Shown: piece by piece, positions 23,070-31,466 of the stretch
How positions within the stretch are numbered: the first letter of the stretch is position 1
Layout: every line of letters begins with the position of its first letter
Notes under the pieces: model-generated
What the model saw: only the letters and a program-made list of their open reading frames with translations
Databases searched by the model: none
Told to the model about the DNA's origin: nothing
Source of the DNA: Streptomyces sp. ISL-43
GTDB taxonomy: Bacteria > Actinomycetota > Actinomycetes > Streptomycetales > Streptomycetaceae
Direction of reading: 5' to 3'
NCBI RefSeq assembly: GCF_018614195.1
Contig: NZ_JAGGOT010000071.1
Location: forward strand, 124,001-188,000
Length of the DNA stretch: 64,000 nucleotides
Made by a program: the position numbers and the translations under genes

Positions 23070-23864
23070 CTAAGCGACTTGTGAGCCTGGGCGTTTGAAG
23101 ACCTGGTGGCCGTGCCAGAGGACGAACTTCGGGTCGATGGTGGGGCGGCCGGGCCTGGGTGTTGCCACCGGGCGGCCGTGGAGGGAGCACAGGGCCAGCC
23201 CGTTGTTCACCTCGTCCGGGCCGTCCTGGCTGTGCCAGCGCACGTGGGCGGCCTCCAGACCTACGGGATTCCTGCCCAGCGCCCCGTCGAACCCGCAGAA
23301 GGCACAGGCGTACGCGTACGCCTGGAGCGCTTCCTCCGCGAAGCCGGCCCGCCGTGCGCGCCGCTGCCGCTGAGCCGGCCCGTACGCCGCCTCGTCGAGC
23401 GCTGTCAGGTCCAGCCCGACTGCGTCGCGCACCGGCGTCTCCAGCATGGCGGTGAAGTGCTGCTCCAGCAGGAGCCGGGCCACACCCGCCAGCGTGCCCG
23501 AGTCGGCGAGCAGCGCCTCCACTTCGGGGCGCAGCCGCCCGTTGGCGCCGCGAGCTCGCAGCCAGCTGCCTCGCTCCGGGGCGTCCAGGCCGATGGCCTG
23601 GCCGGCGCTGTCGCGTGGGTCCCACAGCGCGCGTTCCAGGTGTACGAAGGGCATCGCGGCGCGCTCGCGCGCCCGGGTGCGGCTCGTCACGGCAGGGCCG
23701 AAGTCGTTGATCAGTCGGCTGACGGGCTCTTCTGCTTCGTCGTATGCGATCGCGGTGCTGCCCGAGGCGGCGAAGCGACCCAGGAGCCAGAGCACCAGCA
23801 GAGGCTTGTGCGGGGCGCGCCGCCCCGCTATCTGTGCCCGGCGCAGCCCGGACAGCGTACTCAT
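23070..23864 (-). CDS. Phosphorothioate-DNA-binding HNH restriction endonuclease, catalytic domain damaged
   Basis: 264 residues from ATG 23864, with a GAGATG ribosome site; ATG 23906 is an alternative. The N-terminal half (APHKPLLVLWLLGRFAASG, then AYDEAEEPVSRLINDFGP) matches my memory of the sulfur-binding domain of ScoMcrA/SprMcrA-type enzymes, which cut phosphorothioated foreign DNA. The HNH half has YACAFCGFDG, VGLEAAHVRWHSQDGPDEV and NNGLALCSLH. It then jumps straight to GRPVATPRPGRP. In relatives about 40-45 residues beginning HKLFD come between, including the final HNH histidine. An in-frame deletion probably leaves binding but not cleavage. No dnd or ssp genes are present. Confidence 0.75.
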   Translation of the reverse strand: MSTLSGLRRAQIAGRRAPHKPLLVLWLLGRFAASGSTAIAYDEAEEPVSRLINDFGPAVTSRTRARERAAMPFVHLERALWDPRDSAGQAIGLDAPERGSWLRARGANGRLRPEVEALLADSGTLAGVARLLLEQHFTAMLETPVRDAVGLDLTALDEAAYGPAQRQRRARRAGFAEEALQAYAYACAFCGFDGALGRNPVGLEAAHVRWHSQDGPDEVNNGLALCSLHGRPVATPRPGRPTIDPKFVLWHGHQVFKRPGSQVA

Positions 23865-24013
23865 CAGTTCATCTCGGATCACGGGATCCGTACACTCCGG
23901 TGGCATCGGTCGCGGCAAGGCCACTGAAGGCCCAGTCCTTGGGGCACAACGAGGCGAGCCTATGAGACTTCCGTTTACGGCTTCTCCGGCGAGCGATGCC
24001 GAGTCGACGGAAT

Positions 24014-24080
24014 GGTGAGGGCACCACCTCACCCTGCCACCGCGCACGGGTGACCTCCACCGGTAGACCGGAGGTCACCC
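24014..24080. promoter_or_regulatory. Two tandem palindromes in the divergent endonuclease/cvnA region
   Basis: GGTGAGG-N6-CCTCACC (24014-24033) and GGGTGACCTCC-N11-GGAGGTCACCC (24048-24080, 11-bp perfect arms) lie in the 407 bases between starts at 23864 and 24272. No gene reads into them, so operators are likelier than terminators. Nothing else was recognised in this gap. Confidence 0.45.
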
Positions 24081-24271
24081 CACGAGGCGCGGTCTTCCCG
24101 CCTTGGTGTCGAGGACGTCGCGGTTGGGTTCCGATCAGGTCTCTCGCCTGCGGTGATCCGCAGCCGATAGCACGCTTTGGTCGCGGAAGACACCTATCCA
24201 CTTCCTCGGTGTGGCTGGTTATGATCGGCACCCCCAGCCGTCCCCCCGCCGTCCCCCGCTCCCGAGGTCCG

Positions 24272-26578
24272 ATGTCTCCGATAGAACCCGTAGGCGTACG
24301 AGGGCAGTCGACGACCCGTCGGCGGCGCACCGTGCGCCTTCGCACCCTGCTCATCTGGCTGGCAGTGCTCCCCACCGTGGCGATGGGCACTCAAGTGACG
24401 GTGACCGCCGGGCGGTTGCTGGCGAAGTCGGAACACCTGCGGGCCGATGTCGCGGCCGCCGAGCGGATCGGCGCACCGCTCTACACGCTCATGGTCGACA
24501 TGCAGGCCGAGCGGACGTCGACCGCCGCGCTGTGGGCGGGCACCGCCGGGGCCGAGGACGAGCTGCGGAACCGGCGGGAGGCCACGGACCGGGCCGCGGC
24601 CGAGTTCCGTCGGCTGGCCGGCGATTCGGGTGCGTCCTTCGGGGAAGTGAACCGGCGGCTCGACGGCCTGGCCGCGTACCGCCAGCGCGCGGATGCCCGC
24701 ACCGGCGGCGCCGACGGCACGCTTGCCTACTACACCGGGGTGATCGGCGCGGTCATCCAGGCGTACCAGCAGGAGTTCAGCCACGCGGAGGACGCCGAAC
24801 TCGTCCAGGAGAGCCGGCCCGTGGTGTCCATGCTCTCGGCCACCGAGATGGTGGCGCGTGAGGACTCGCTCCTGGCCTTGGCCGGGCCGTCCAGGGAACT
24901 GAACGCCGCCGGCTTCGACCAGTTCATGAGTGCCGTGGGAGCCCACAGGTACCTGTACGAGACATGGGTCGTGCCCTATCTGTCCGAGGGGGACCGGCGG
25001 TTCTACGAGCGGATCGTCGCCTCCCCGGACTGGCAGAGGAAGATCCGTATCGAGAACGCGGTCGTCACCGAGCACACGGACGTCGCATCCGGCATCAAGC
25101 TGCCCGCCGAGGTCGGGGGCTGGCGGTCCGCGCACGTGAACTTCTCGGTGCAGATGGCCACGCTCAACGTCGACCGGGCGCGGAGCGTGCTCACGCGCGG
25201 CGAGGCCAAGGCCGCGGAGCTGGAGACCGAGGTCGCGTGGCTGATCGGGGGGAGCGGTGGCGGGCTGCTGGTCGTCGTGGTCGTCGTCGTGTTCACCACG
25301 CGATCGGTGCTCCGCCGTCTGCACGACCTGCACGAACGCACGGTGACCGTCGCCGAGGAAACCCTCCCCGACGTCGTCGCCCGGCTCCAGCGCGGGCAGT
25401 CCGTCGACGCCGAGGTCCTGCCGATGGTGCGCGGAGACCGGGACGAGGTCGGACGCATCAGCGACGCGTTCGCCCGGGCCGTCGCCGTATCCGTCGACGG
25501 GCACCGGCAGCTCGCGGCCGAGCGTCACGGGTTCGGTCTGTTCGCCACGGGCATCGCCTCGCGCACCGGAAACCTGGTCAGCCGCCAGCTGAGCCTCACC
25601 GAGGACCTCCAGGACACCTTCGGCCACGACGAAGCGCTGCTCGCCCAGTTGATGCGGGCCGACCAATTGACGGTGGGCATGCGGCGGCAGATCGAGAACC
25701 TCCTCATCCTGGCGGGCGGCGAGGTCCCCGACCCGCACACCGAGCCCATGCGTGTCGCCGACCTGCTGCGCGAAGCCGCCGCGGAGGTCGAGGACTTCCG
25801 GCGCATCGAGCGGCAGGCCCTGGACGAGACCAGCGTGGAACCGCGCGTGGTCAGCCAGATCAGCCACCTGCTCGCGGAGCTGCTGGACAACGCCACCCGG
25901 TTCTCCCCGCCGCGGTCGAAGGTGGTCATCCGCGCCGAAATGGTCGCGGACGGGCTGTCGGTGGAGATCGAGGACCGTGGGCCGCGGGTGACCCCGGAGC
26001 GGTACGAGGAGATGAACGGGCGCCTGCACCAGGCCCCGCCCTACTCCGTCCTGGCGCAAAACGCGCACAGGCTCGGGCTCTTCGTGGTCGGTCACCTCGC
26101 CGACCAGCTCCAGGCGACGGTCACCCTGCGCCGTTCGGTGTACGGAGGGACCTCCGCCGTGGTGATCCTCCCCAGGGAACTGCTGGTGGCGGCCGAAGGA
26201 GAAGCACCGCGCGAGCCCGCGCGCGAGCCCGCGCCCGCGGCGCCGTCCGCCGCCGCCCCGGCGCCGCGCCTTCCCGAGGAGCGCAAGCACGAGCTGGTCC
26301 TGCACACGGGCGCCGGGCTGCCGAGCCGCCGTACGACGGTGCCTGCGCCTGCGCCCGGGGCCGCGGTCCGGCCGGCCCCGGCGGACGGCCCCACGAGGCC
26401 GGCCCTCCCCGAGCGCGTCCCGCAGACCCATATCGCCGAGCAGCTACGCGCGCCCAGCGCGCCGGAAACAGCCGTCCGGCAGGACACAGCGACTCCCGAA
26501 GAGGTGGCCGACGCCTGGGCGGACTACGAACACGGGACCCAGACAGTGGAAGAAGAGCTCCGACGGGATCAGCCATGA
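24272..26578 (+). CDS. cvnA: Conservon sensor kinase-like protein CvnA
   Basis: 768 residues from ATG 24272, with GAGG 7 bases upstream. Membrane segments at about 25-45 and 322-345 enclose an extracytoplasmic nitrate/nitrite-sensing-type helical domain, followed by HAMP and a histidine kinase-like ATPase (LLAELLDNATRFSPP near 535, GLFVVGHLADQLQ near 602). As usual for CvnA, the phosphoacceptor histidine region is degenerate (RRQIENLLILAGGE). A Pro/Ala-rich tail covers about 640-768. CvnA is thought to sense at the membrane and act on the small partners CvnB-D. Stop overlaps cvnB as ATGA. Confidence 0.9.
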   Translation: MSPIEPVGVRGQSTTRRRRTVRLRTLLIWLAVLPTVAMGTQVTVTAGRLLAKSEHLRADVAAAERIGAPLYTLMVDMQAERTSTAALWAGTAGAEDELRNRREATDRAAAEFRRLAGDSGASFGEVNRRLDGLAAYRQRADARTGGADGTLAYYTGVIGAVIQAYQQEFSHAEDAELVQESRPVVSMLSATEMVAREDSLLALAGPSRELNAAGFDQFMSAVGAHRYLYETWVVPYLSEGDRRFYERIVASPDWQRKIRIENAVVTEHTDVASGIKLPAEVGGWRSAHVNFSVQMATLNVDRARSVLTRGEAKAAELETEVAWLIGGSGGGLLVVVVVVVFTTRSVLRRLHDLHERTVTVAEETLPDVVARLQRGQSVDAEVLPMVRGDRDEVGRISDAFARAVAVSVDGHRQLAAERHGFGLFATGIASRTGNLVSRQLSLTEDLQDTFGHDEALLAQLMRADQLTVGMRRQIENLLILAGGEVPDPHTEPMRVADLLREAAAEVEDFRRIERQALDETSVEPRVVSQISHLLAELLDNATRFSPPRSKVVIRAEMVADGLSVEIEDRGPRVTPERYEEMNGRLHQAPPYSVLAQNAHRLGLFVVGHLADQLQATVTLRRSVYGGTSAVVILPRELLVAAEGEAPREPAREPAPAAPSAAAPAPRLPEERKHELVLHTGAGLPSRRTTVPAPAPGAAVRPAPADGPTRPALPERVPQTHIAEQLRAPSAPETAVRQDTATPEEVADAWADYEHGTQTVEEELRRDQP

Positions 26579-26997
26579 CTACCTCCTCATCGAACACCGC
26601 GACATCCAACGACATGATCTACAGCGTCCTGGACAACAACCTGAGCAGGATCGCCGGCATCCAGGGAGCGGTGCTCCTGTCCAACGACGGCATCAAGCTC
26701 AGCGCTTACCTGCTGGACCAGCCCCAGGCCGAGCGCATGGCGGCCGCGGCCTCCGGCATCGCGGCCACGATGAAGGCGATATCCCGGGAGGTCGACGGCG
26801 GTCGCGTCATTCGCCAGTTGGTCGAGATGGACGACAGGTACCTCTGCATCGTCGGGTGCGGTGAGGGCAGCACGCTCATCGTGGTGACCTCTCGCAAGGC
26901 GCGGCTCGGGGAGTTGGGCGGCGAGGCCGTACGGACCGCCCAGGCGCTCGGCGAGTGGCTGAGCACCCCGGAGCGCGCCCAGGTGCCGACCGCGTAA
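26575..26997 (+). CDS. cvnB: Roadblock/LC7 protein CvnB
   Basis: 140 residues. The roadblock fold is seen as IQGAVLLSNDGIKLSAYLLD, the helix MAAAASGIAATMKAISREV, and the strands YLCIVGCGEGSTLIVVTSRKA. In the Streptomyces Cvn systems this protein belongs to a complex with CvnA, CvnC and the GTPase CvnD, probably acting on the GTPase cycle, as roadblock proteins do for MglA. It is the second of four overlapping genes, sharing 4 bases with cvnA and 1 base (TAATG) with cvnC. Confidence 0.92.
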   Translation: MTTSSSNTATSNDMIYSVLDNNLSRIAGIQGAVLLSNDGIKLSAYLLDQPQAERMAAAASGIAATMKAISREVDGGRVIRQLVEMDDRYLCIVGCGEGSTLIVVTSRKARLGELGGEAVRTAQALGEWLSTPERAQVPTA

Positions 26998-27365
26998 TGC
27001 CGGAGGACGAGTCCCAGCCCGCAAGGCGCCGCCGGACGCGGCTATACGCCCTGACCGACGGACGTACAGCCGTTCCGCACACCGTCCTCACCATGGACAC
27101 CACGATCACGGCGGCGGTGGCCGAGGACGCCCACGCCGGTCTACCCACCGAGTGGCAGGAGATCCTCGCCATGTGCACGGCGCCGGGCGGTCGGGCGGTC
27201 GCCGAGATAGCGGCGCGGATGCACATCCGCCTCACCCCGATGACGCTGCTCCTCGGCGAACTCGCCGACCGCGGGCTGATCCACCACCGGCCGCCCCTGG
27301 CGGGCGCCGAGACCACCAACGTCCACCTGCTCATGAGAATCAGGGACAATCTTGCCCGGATATGA
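26997..27365 (+). CDS. cvnC: DUF742 protein CvnC
   Basis: 122 residues. DUF742 is recognised from the N-terminal RRRTRLYALTDGRTAV, the central EWQEILAMCTAPGGRAVAE, and the winged-helix-like IAARMHIRLTPMTLLLGELA that ends with VHLLMRIRDNL. It is the third member of the conservon, likely cytoplasmic and bound to CvnA/CvnB; its biochemical role is not established. The start ATG overlaps the cvnB stop as TAATG, and its end overlaps cvnD by 14 bases. Confidence 0.92.
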   Translation: MPEDESQPARRRRTRLYALTDGRTAVPHTVLTMDTTITAAVAEDAHAGLPTEWQEILAMCTAPGGRAVAEIAARMHIRLTPMTLLLGELADRGLIHHRPPLAGAETTNVHLLMRIRDNLARI

Positions 27366-27945
27366 CACGCCCGCCCCTCAGGAATCGGCCCCGGTCAAGA
27401 TCCTCATCGCCGGTGGATTCGGAGTCGGCAAGACGACCTTGGTGGAGACGATCTCCGAGATCGAGCCGCTGCGTACGGAGGAGCGGCTGACGGCCGCGGG
27501 TGTCGGCGTCGACGACCTCGACGGCATCGAGTCCAAGACGGTCACCACCGTGGCGATGGACTTCGGCCGGATCACCCTCACCGACGCCGGAGTCGTCCTC
27601 TACCTGTTCGGCACACCGGGCCAGGAACGTTTCTGGTTCATGTGGGACGACCTGCTGGCCGGGGCACTCGGGGCGATCGTGCTGGTCGACACGCGACGCC
27701 TCGACCGCAGCTTCCCGGCCGTCGACTTCTTCGAGAGCCGCGGAGTGCCGTTCGTGGTCGGCGCGAACTGCTTCCACGGCGAGCAGCCGTATACCGGGGA
27801 GGAGATCGCAGCGGCCCTGCACCTGCGCGATCCGAACACCCCCGTGCTCATGCTCGACGCCCGCTCCCGCCAGGACGTCCGCGCCTGCCTGCTCTCGCTC
27901 CTCGACCAGCTCATCGCCAACGCGGGGGCCGCGGCGACCGTCTGA
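27352..27945 (+). CDS. cvnD: Ras-like GTPase CvnD
   Basis: 197 residues from a TTG at 27352, with AGGGA 5 bases before. P-loop AGGFGVGKTTLVETIS (20-35), switch threonine in KTVTTVAMDFGRI, and G3 LFGTPGQERFWFMWDD are intact. The G4 motif is unusual (VGANCF rather than NKxD), as is normal for the Cvn/MglA-like group. It is the output GTPase of the conservon and closes the operon. The ATP/GTP-binding residues look functional. Its target is unknown; no cytochrome P450 or other fifth gene follows, and the next bases are the msrB fragment. Confidence 0.92.
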   Translation: MPGYDTPAPQESAPVKILIAGGFGVGKTTLVETISEIEPLRTEERLTAAGVGVDDLDGIESKTVTTVAMDFGRITLTDAGVVLYLFGTPGQERFWFMWDDLLAGALGAIVLVDTRRLDRSFPAVDFFESRGVPFVVGANCFHGEQPYTGEEIAAALHLRDPNTPVLMLDARSRQDVRACLLSLLDQLIANAGAAATV

Positions 27946-27972
27946 AGCGGTCGAGCCGGCTGAACGGCCTGC

Positions 27973-28074
27973 AACCTGGGCCACGTCTTCGAGGGCGAGG
28001 GCTACCCGTCCCCCACGGACCAGCGGTACTGCATCAACTCCATCTCCCTGAGGCTCACTCCGAAGGAGAGCTGA
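27973..28074 (+). pseudogene. msrB C-terminal fragment (33 codons)
   Basis: Reads NLGHVFEGEGYPSPTDQRYC then INSISLRLTPKES and stop, the same as the MsrB C-terminus with its catalytic cysteine but no start, zinc site or ribosome site. It begins 27 bases after the cvnD stop. It is either the original msrB tail displaced by the island or a copy carried by it. Confidence 0.9.
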
Positions 28075-28153
28075 CCGAACACCGCGCCGCGGCCCCGCCG
28101 TGTGGTCCCTAGGATGGCGACCACCGGTTCACAGGCCGAAGTCGGCGGGGGAG

Positions 28154-28831
28154 ATGGACGAGAACTCTTATGCGGAGCGGCCGGCCGACGTGTGGCGGCC
28201 GCCCGCGTGGACAGCGGTCGACGACCACCTGCTGTACACCTGCCACGTGGTGCACGACCTCGTGAACGGGCGGCTCTCCGCCCGTTCCCCCGTGCCCTCC
28301 ACGGTGCGCCTGGCCCCCGGGGAGCTGTCGCTCGCGGCGGGCCCGGCCACGCGCTACACCTGGCGGGCGCTGGGCGACGGCTCCTACCAGCAGAGCAGCG
28401 TGGTCGCCTTCGGCGGGACCGGCTTCGTCATCGGAAGCATGGTCGGATCCGCGCTCGGCAACGCCGCCCGCCGCAACCGGGCCGCGGCCGACGCGCAGCC
28501 CCGGTGGGTCTGCGACGGCCCGGGCGAGCTGACCGTCACCGAGCGGCGCGCGTACTTCGGGCACCCGCAGAGCTACCTGGACCTGAACTGGTCGGGGCTC
28601 GCCACCATGGACCTGGTCGGGGCGGACGTCCTGGAGTGCGGATTCCAGAACGTGGACGGGGGCGGGTTCCTCACCGTCCGCGTCCAGTCCCCGTGGGCCT
28701 CGCTGATGTTCGCGCTGGCCGCGCACAGCGCCTTCCCGGCCCACCCCCGACTGCTCGGCGGAGGCTGGCTGCCGCCGGACTTCGAGGCGCGCTGCGCGGC
28801 GGCCGGTCTGGCCTGCCCCCCGGTCAGATGA
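28154..28831 (+). CDS. Conserved hypothetical protein with a glycine-rich hydrophobic segment
   Basis: 225 residues from ATG 28154 (GGGGGAG upstream). The middle carries SSVVAFGGTGFVIGSMVGSALGNAARRNRAA in pieces (GFVIGSMVGSALGNA at about 98-112), a glycine-zipper-like membrane or oligomerising segment, followed by a PH-like beta-rich part (GPGELTVTERRAYFG, WSGLATMDLVGADVLECGF). Such proteins are common in Streptomyces without known function. In the island-free arrangement it would lie directly after msrB. I cannot assign a role. Confidence 0.7.
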   Translation: MDENSYAERPADVWRPPAWTAVDDHLLYTCHVVHDLVNGRLSARSPVPSTVRLAPGELSLAAGPATRYTWRALGDGSYQQSSVVAFGGTGFVIGSMVGSALGNAARRNRAAADAQPRWVCDGPGELTVTERRAYFGHPQSYLDLNWSGLATMDLVGADVLECGFQNVDGGGFLTVRVQSPWASLMFALAAHSAFPAHPRLLGGGWLPPDFEARCAAAGLACPPVR

Positions 28832-28901
28832 GACCCGGCCCGGCCTGCGGGGCCCGCCGGGGCGCCAGGGTGTGAGGACGGGCCGCCCCGGGCCCGGCGG
28901 T

Positions 28902-28948
28902 GGGGCGGGGCCGGTGATACGGGGCGGGGCGGCCGGCGTGGGGCGGGG
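28902..28948 (+). other. Potential G-quadruplex upstream of phospholipase C
   Basis: GGGGCGGGG occurs three times (28902-28910, 28921-28929, 28940-28948), giving six G4 runs within 47 bases, enough for several quadruplex folds. It lies about 165 bases before the phospholipase start, on the coding strand, in the 280-base gap with no other feature. Confidence 0.5.
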
Positions 28949-29111
28949 CGGAAAGGCGTCCGTGGGGCGTGAACCGGCGTACGAGGGCTTCCGTTCTCCA
29001 GGTGTACGGCCCACTGTCACGAAAGCAACGCCGACCGGTACCCCGGGGCCGCTGTTCTTGGGGCGCCCCTCGGCACCCCCTCACCGTCTCACCCGCAGAG
29101 GTCGTCACACC

Positions 29112-31172
29112 ATGGCAGAACTCAACCGCCGCCGGTTCCTGCAGATCGCAGGCGGCACCGCCGCGATCACGATGCTGAACGAGAGCATCGCGCGCGCCGC
29201 CGCCATATCGGCACAGGGCACCACCGGAACCATCCAGGACATCGAGCACGTCGTCGTCCTCATGCAGGAGAACCGGTCCTTCGACCACTACTTCGGCGCG
29301 ATGAAGGGGGTCCGGGGCTTCGGCGACCCGCGACCGGTCCTTCAGGACAACGGCAAGTCCGTCTTCCACCAGTCCAACGGCACGAAGGACGTCCTTCCCT
29401 TCAACCCGCAGATCGCGGACCTCGGGATGCAGTTCCTGGAGGGCCTGAACCACGACTGGGCGGGCGGCCACCAGGCGTACAACAACGGCAAGTACGACAA
29501 GTGGGTTCCGGCCAAGACGGCCACGACCATGTCGTACATGACCCGGAACGACATCCCGTTCCACTACGCCCTCGCCGACGCCTTCACCGTGTGCGACGCC
29601 TACCACTGCTCCTTCATCGGTGCCACGGACCCCAACCGCTACTACATGTGGACGGGTCACACGGGCAACGACGGTGTGGGAGGCGGCCCCGTCCTCGGCA
29701 ACCAGGAAGCGGGCTACGGCTGGAAGACCTACCCCGAGCGCCTGGAGTCGGCCGGGGTCTCCTGGAAGGTCTACCAGGACATCGGCGACGGCCTGAACGC
29801 GGCCGGCTCCTGGGGTTGGATCAACGACGCCTTCCGCGGCAACTACGGCGACAACTCGCTGCTGTACTTCAACACCTACCGCAACGCCCAGCCCGGCAGC
29901 GCCCTGTACGAGAAGGCCCGCACCGGCACCAACGTCAAGGCGGGCGAGGGGTACTTCGACAAACTGCGCGCGGACGTGGTGAACGGCACCCTGCCGCAGG
30001 TCTCCTGGATCGCCGCGCCGGAGGCCTTCAGCGAGCACTCGAACTGGCCGACGAACTTCGGCGCCTGGTACATCTCGCAGGTCCTGGACTCGCTGACCGC
30101 GAATCCGGCGGTGTGGGGGAAGACGGCGCTGTTCATCACCTACGACGAGAACGACGGCTTCTTCGACCACGTGGTCCCGCCGTACCCGCCCACGTCCTCG
30201 GCCTGGGGCCTGTCCACGGCGGACGTCTCCAAGGACCTGTACGCCGGGGGCGGCGGCTACACGGCCGGCCCCTACGGGCTCGGCCCGCGCGTCCCGATGA
30301 TCGTGGTCTCCCCGTGGAGCAAGGGCGGCTACGTCTGCTCCGAGACCTTCGACCACACCTCGGTGATCCGCTTCATGGAGAAGCGCTTCGGCGTGCAGGA
30401 GCCCAACATCTCGCCGTGGCGCCGCGCCGTCTGCGGTGACCTGACCTCGGCCTTCGACTTCACCCGGGCCGACGCCGTGCCCGCCCCGCTGCCCTCCACG
30501 GCCGGCTACCTCCCGCCGGACAAGGACCGCCACCCGTCCTACCACCCGACCCCGCCGGCCACCGGCACCCTGCCCAAGCAGGAGGCGGGCGCGAAGCCGA
30601 CGCGCGCGCTCGGGTACCAGCCGTACGTGGACGGCAAGGCCACCGTCTCCACCGGCAAGTTCACCCTGACCTTCTCCTCCGGCCCCTCCCTCGGCGCCCA
30701 CTTCCACAGCACCTCCGGCAACCGTACGGACGGCCCGTGGCCCTACACGGTCGAGGCGGGCAAGACCCTGTCGGACACCTGGAGCACGAGCAGCTCCACC
30801 GGCAACCAGGTCAACCTCACGGTCTGGGGCCCGAACGGCTTCCTGCGCACCTGGAAGGGCCCGGCGAAGAAGGCCGGCCCCGAGGTCACGGCCCGCCACG
30901 ACGCGGCCACCGGCAACCTCAAGCTGACGCTGGCCAACTCGGGCACGACGGCGGTCAACCTCACGGTGACCAACGCCTACGGCGGCGCGGCCCAGACCCT
31001 GCGGGTCGCCGCGGGCGGCACGGCCGCGTACACGGCGGACCTGGCCGCCACGGCCCGCTGGTACGACGTCAAGGTCGTCTCCGACGCGGACACCACCTTC
31101 CTGCGCCGCTTCGCCGGCCACGTCGAAACGGGCGCGGTAGGCGTCTCGGACCCGGCGATCAAGACCGTCTGA
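29112..31172 (+). CDS. Tat-exported phospholipase C (phosphoesterase family)
   Basis: 686 residues. Twin-arginine signal NRRRFLQIAGGTAAITML at about 5-22. The phosphoesterase domain shows MQENRSFDHYFG (the metal/nucleophile motif), SFIGATDPNRYYMWTG, and TYDENDGFFDHVVPP (late metal motif), then MIVVSPWSKGGYV. Two C-terminal beta domains (about 490-690, e.g. SSGPSLGAHFHSTSG and LTVTNAYGGAAQTLRVAAGG) match the pair found in bacterial phosphocholine-preferring phospholipase C. It is secreted and probably releases phosphate-bearing head groups from phospholipids. A perfect terminator follows. Confidence 0.92.
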   Translation: MAELNRRRFLQIAGGTAAITMLNESIARAAAISAQGTTGTIQDIEHVVVLMQENRSFDHYFGAMKGVRGFGDPRPVLQDNGKSVFHQSNGTKDVLPFNPQIADLGMQFLEGLNHDWAGGHQAYNNGKYDKWVPAKTATTMSYMTRNDIPFHYALADAFTVCDAYHCSFIGATDPNRYYMWTGHTGNDGVGGGPVLGNQEAGYGWKTYPERLESAGVSWKVYQDIGDGLNAAGSWGWINDAFRGNYGDNSLLYFNTYRNAQPGSALYEKARTGTNVKAGEGYFDKLRADVVNGTLPQVSWIAAPEAFSEHSNWPTNFGAWYISQVLDSLTANPAVWGKTALFITYDENDGFFDHVVPPYPPTSSAWGLSTADVSKDLYAGGGGYTAGPYGLGPRVPMIVVSPWSKGGYVCSETFDHTSVIRFMEKRFGVQEPNISPWRRAVCGDLTSAFDFTRADAVPAPLPSTAGYLPPDKDRHPSYHPTPPATGTLPKQEAGAKPTRALGYQPYVDGKATVSTGKFTLTFSSGPSLGAHFHSTSGNRTDGPWPYTVEAGKTLSDTWSTSSSTGNQVNLTVWGPNGFLRTWKGPAKKAGPEVTARHDAATGNLKLTLANSGTTAVNLTVTNAYGGAAQTLRVAAGGTAAYTADLAATARWYDVKVVSDADTTFLRRFAGHVETGAVGVSDPAIKTV

Positions 31173-31207
31173 CGCGGTCGTCCGGCGCGCGGCAAAGACA
31201 GCAAAAA

Positions 31208-31247
31208 CCCGTGGGGGGTACGAGGAAAACCTCGTACCCCCCACGGG
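31208..31247. terminator. Perfect 18-bp terminator hairpin
   Basis: CCCGTGGGGGGTACGAGG (31208-31225) pairs fully with 31230-31247 around an AAAA loop. It lies 36 bases after the phospholipase stop and just before the oppositely oriented tRNA-His, so it may serve both. Confidence 0.92.
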
Positions 31248-31252
31248 ATCAG

Positions 31253-31326
31253 GGTGAGTGACGGGACTTGAACCCGCGGCCACCTGGACCACAACCAGGT
31301 GCTCTACCAACTGAGCTACACCCACC
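31253..31326 (-). tRNA. tRNA-His (GTG anticodon)
   Basis: Cloverleaf on the minus strand: acceptor GTGGGTG (31325-31319) pairs with CACTCAC (31260-31254), with the extra G-1 (31326) opposite C73 (31253) that marks tRNA-His. The anticodon loop TTGTGGT lies between CCTGG and CCAGG, and the T arm contains GGTTCAAGTCC. CCA is not encoded. Confidence 0.95.
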
Positions 31327-31466
31327 ACGAAGGGCGGCGGACCGCCCGTTCGATGTGCAAGCACAGCATAGCCGATCAGCGGGGTGCTCCCGCGACGCCT
31401 TTATCGCGCCACGGCAGGTGGGAGGCGGGAGGCAACCCGGCCGCCGGGATCACCCTCCATACCCAT

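Larger units (their letters stand above)
22881..28074. mobile_element. Putative 5.1-kb island at the msrB 3' end
   Basis: The block between the two msrB 3' copies carries a phosphorothioate-type HNH endonuclease (minus strand) and a four-gene conservon (plus strand). Without it, msrB would be followed directly by the gene at 28154. No integrase, excisionase or replication gene is present, so if it was an integrative element it is a remnant, or it moved in trans. A simple duplication during recombination with a related chromosome is the alternative. Confidence 0.55.

Noticed and set aside
24272..27945. A two-component system
   Set aside because: The kinase-like protein lacks a normal phosphoacceptor region and is followed by roadblock, DUF742 and GTPase genes rather than a response regulator; this is a conservon.
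27961..28112. A second functional msrB
   Set aside because: Only the last 33 codons are present, with no start, zinc site or ribosome site.
31299..31466. Extension of the DUF418-like gene upstream to 31299
   Set aside because: That frame reads through the tRNA-His gene; the conserved RLTGLDAARG begins right after the ATG at 31467.
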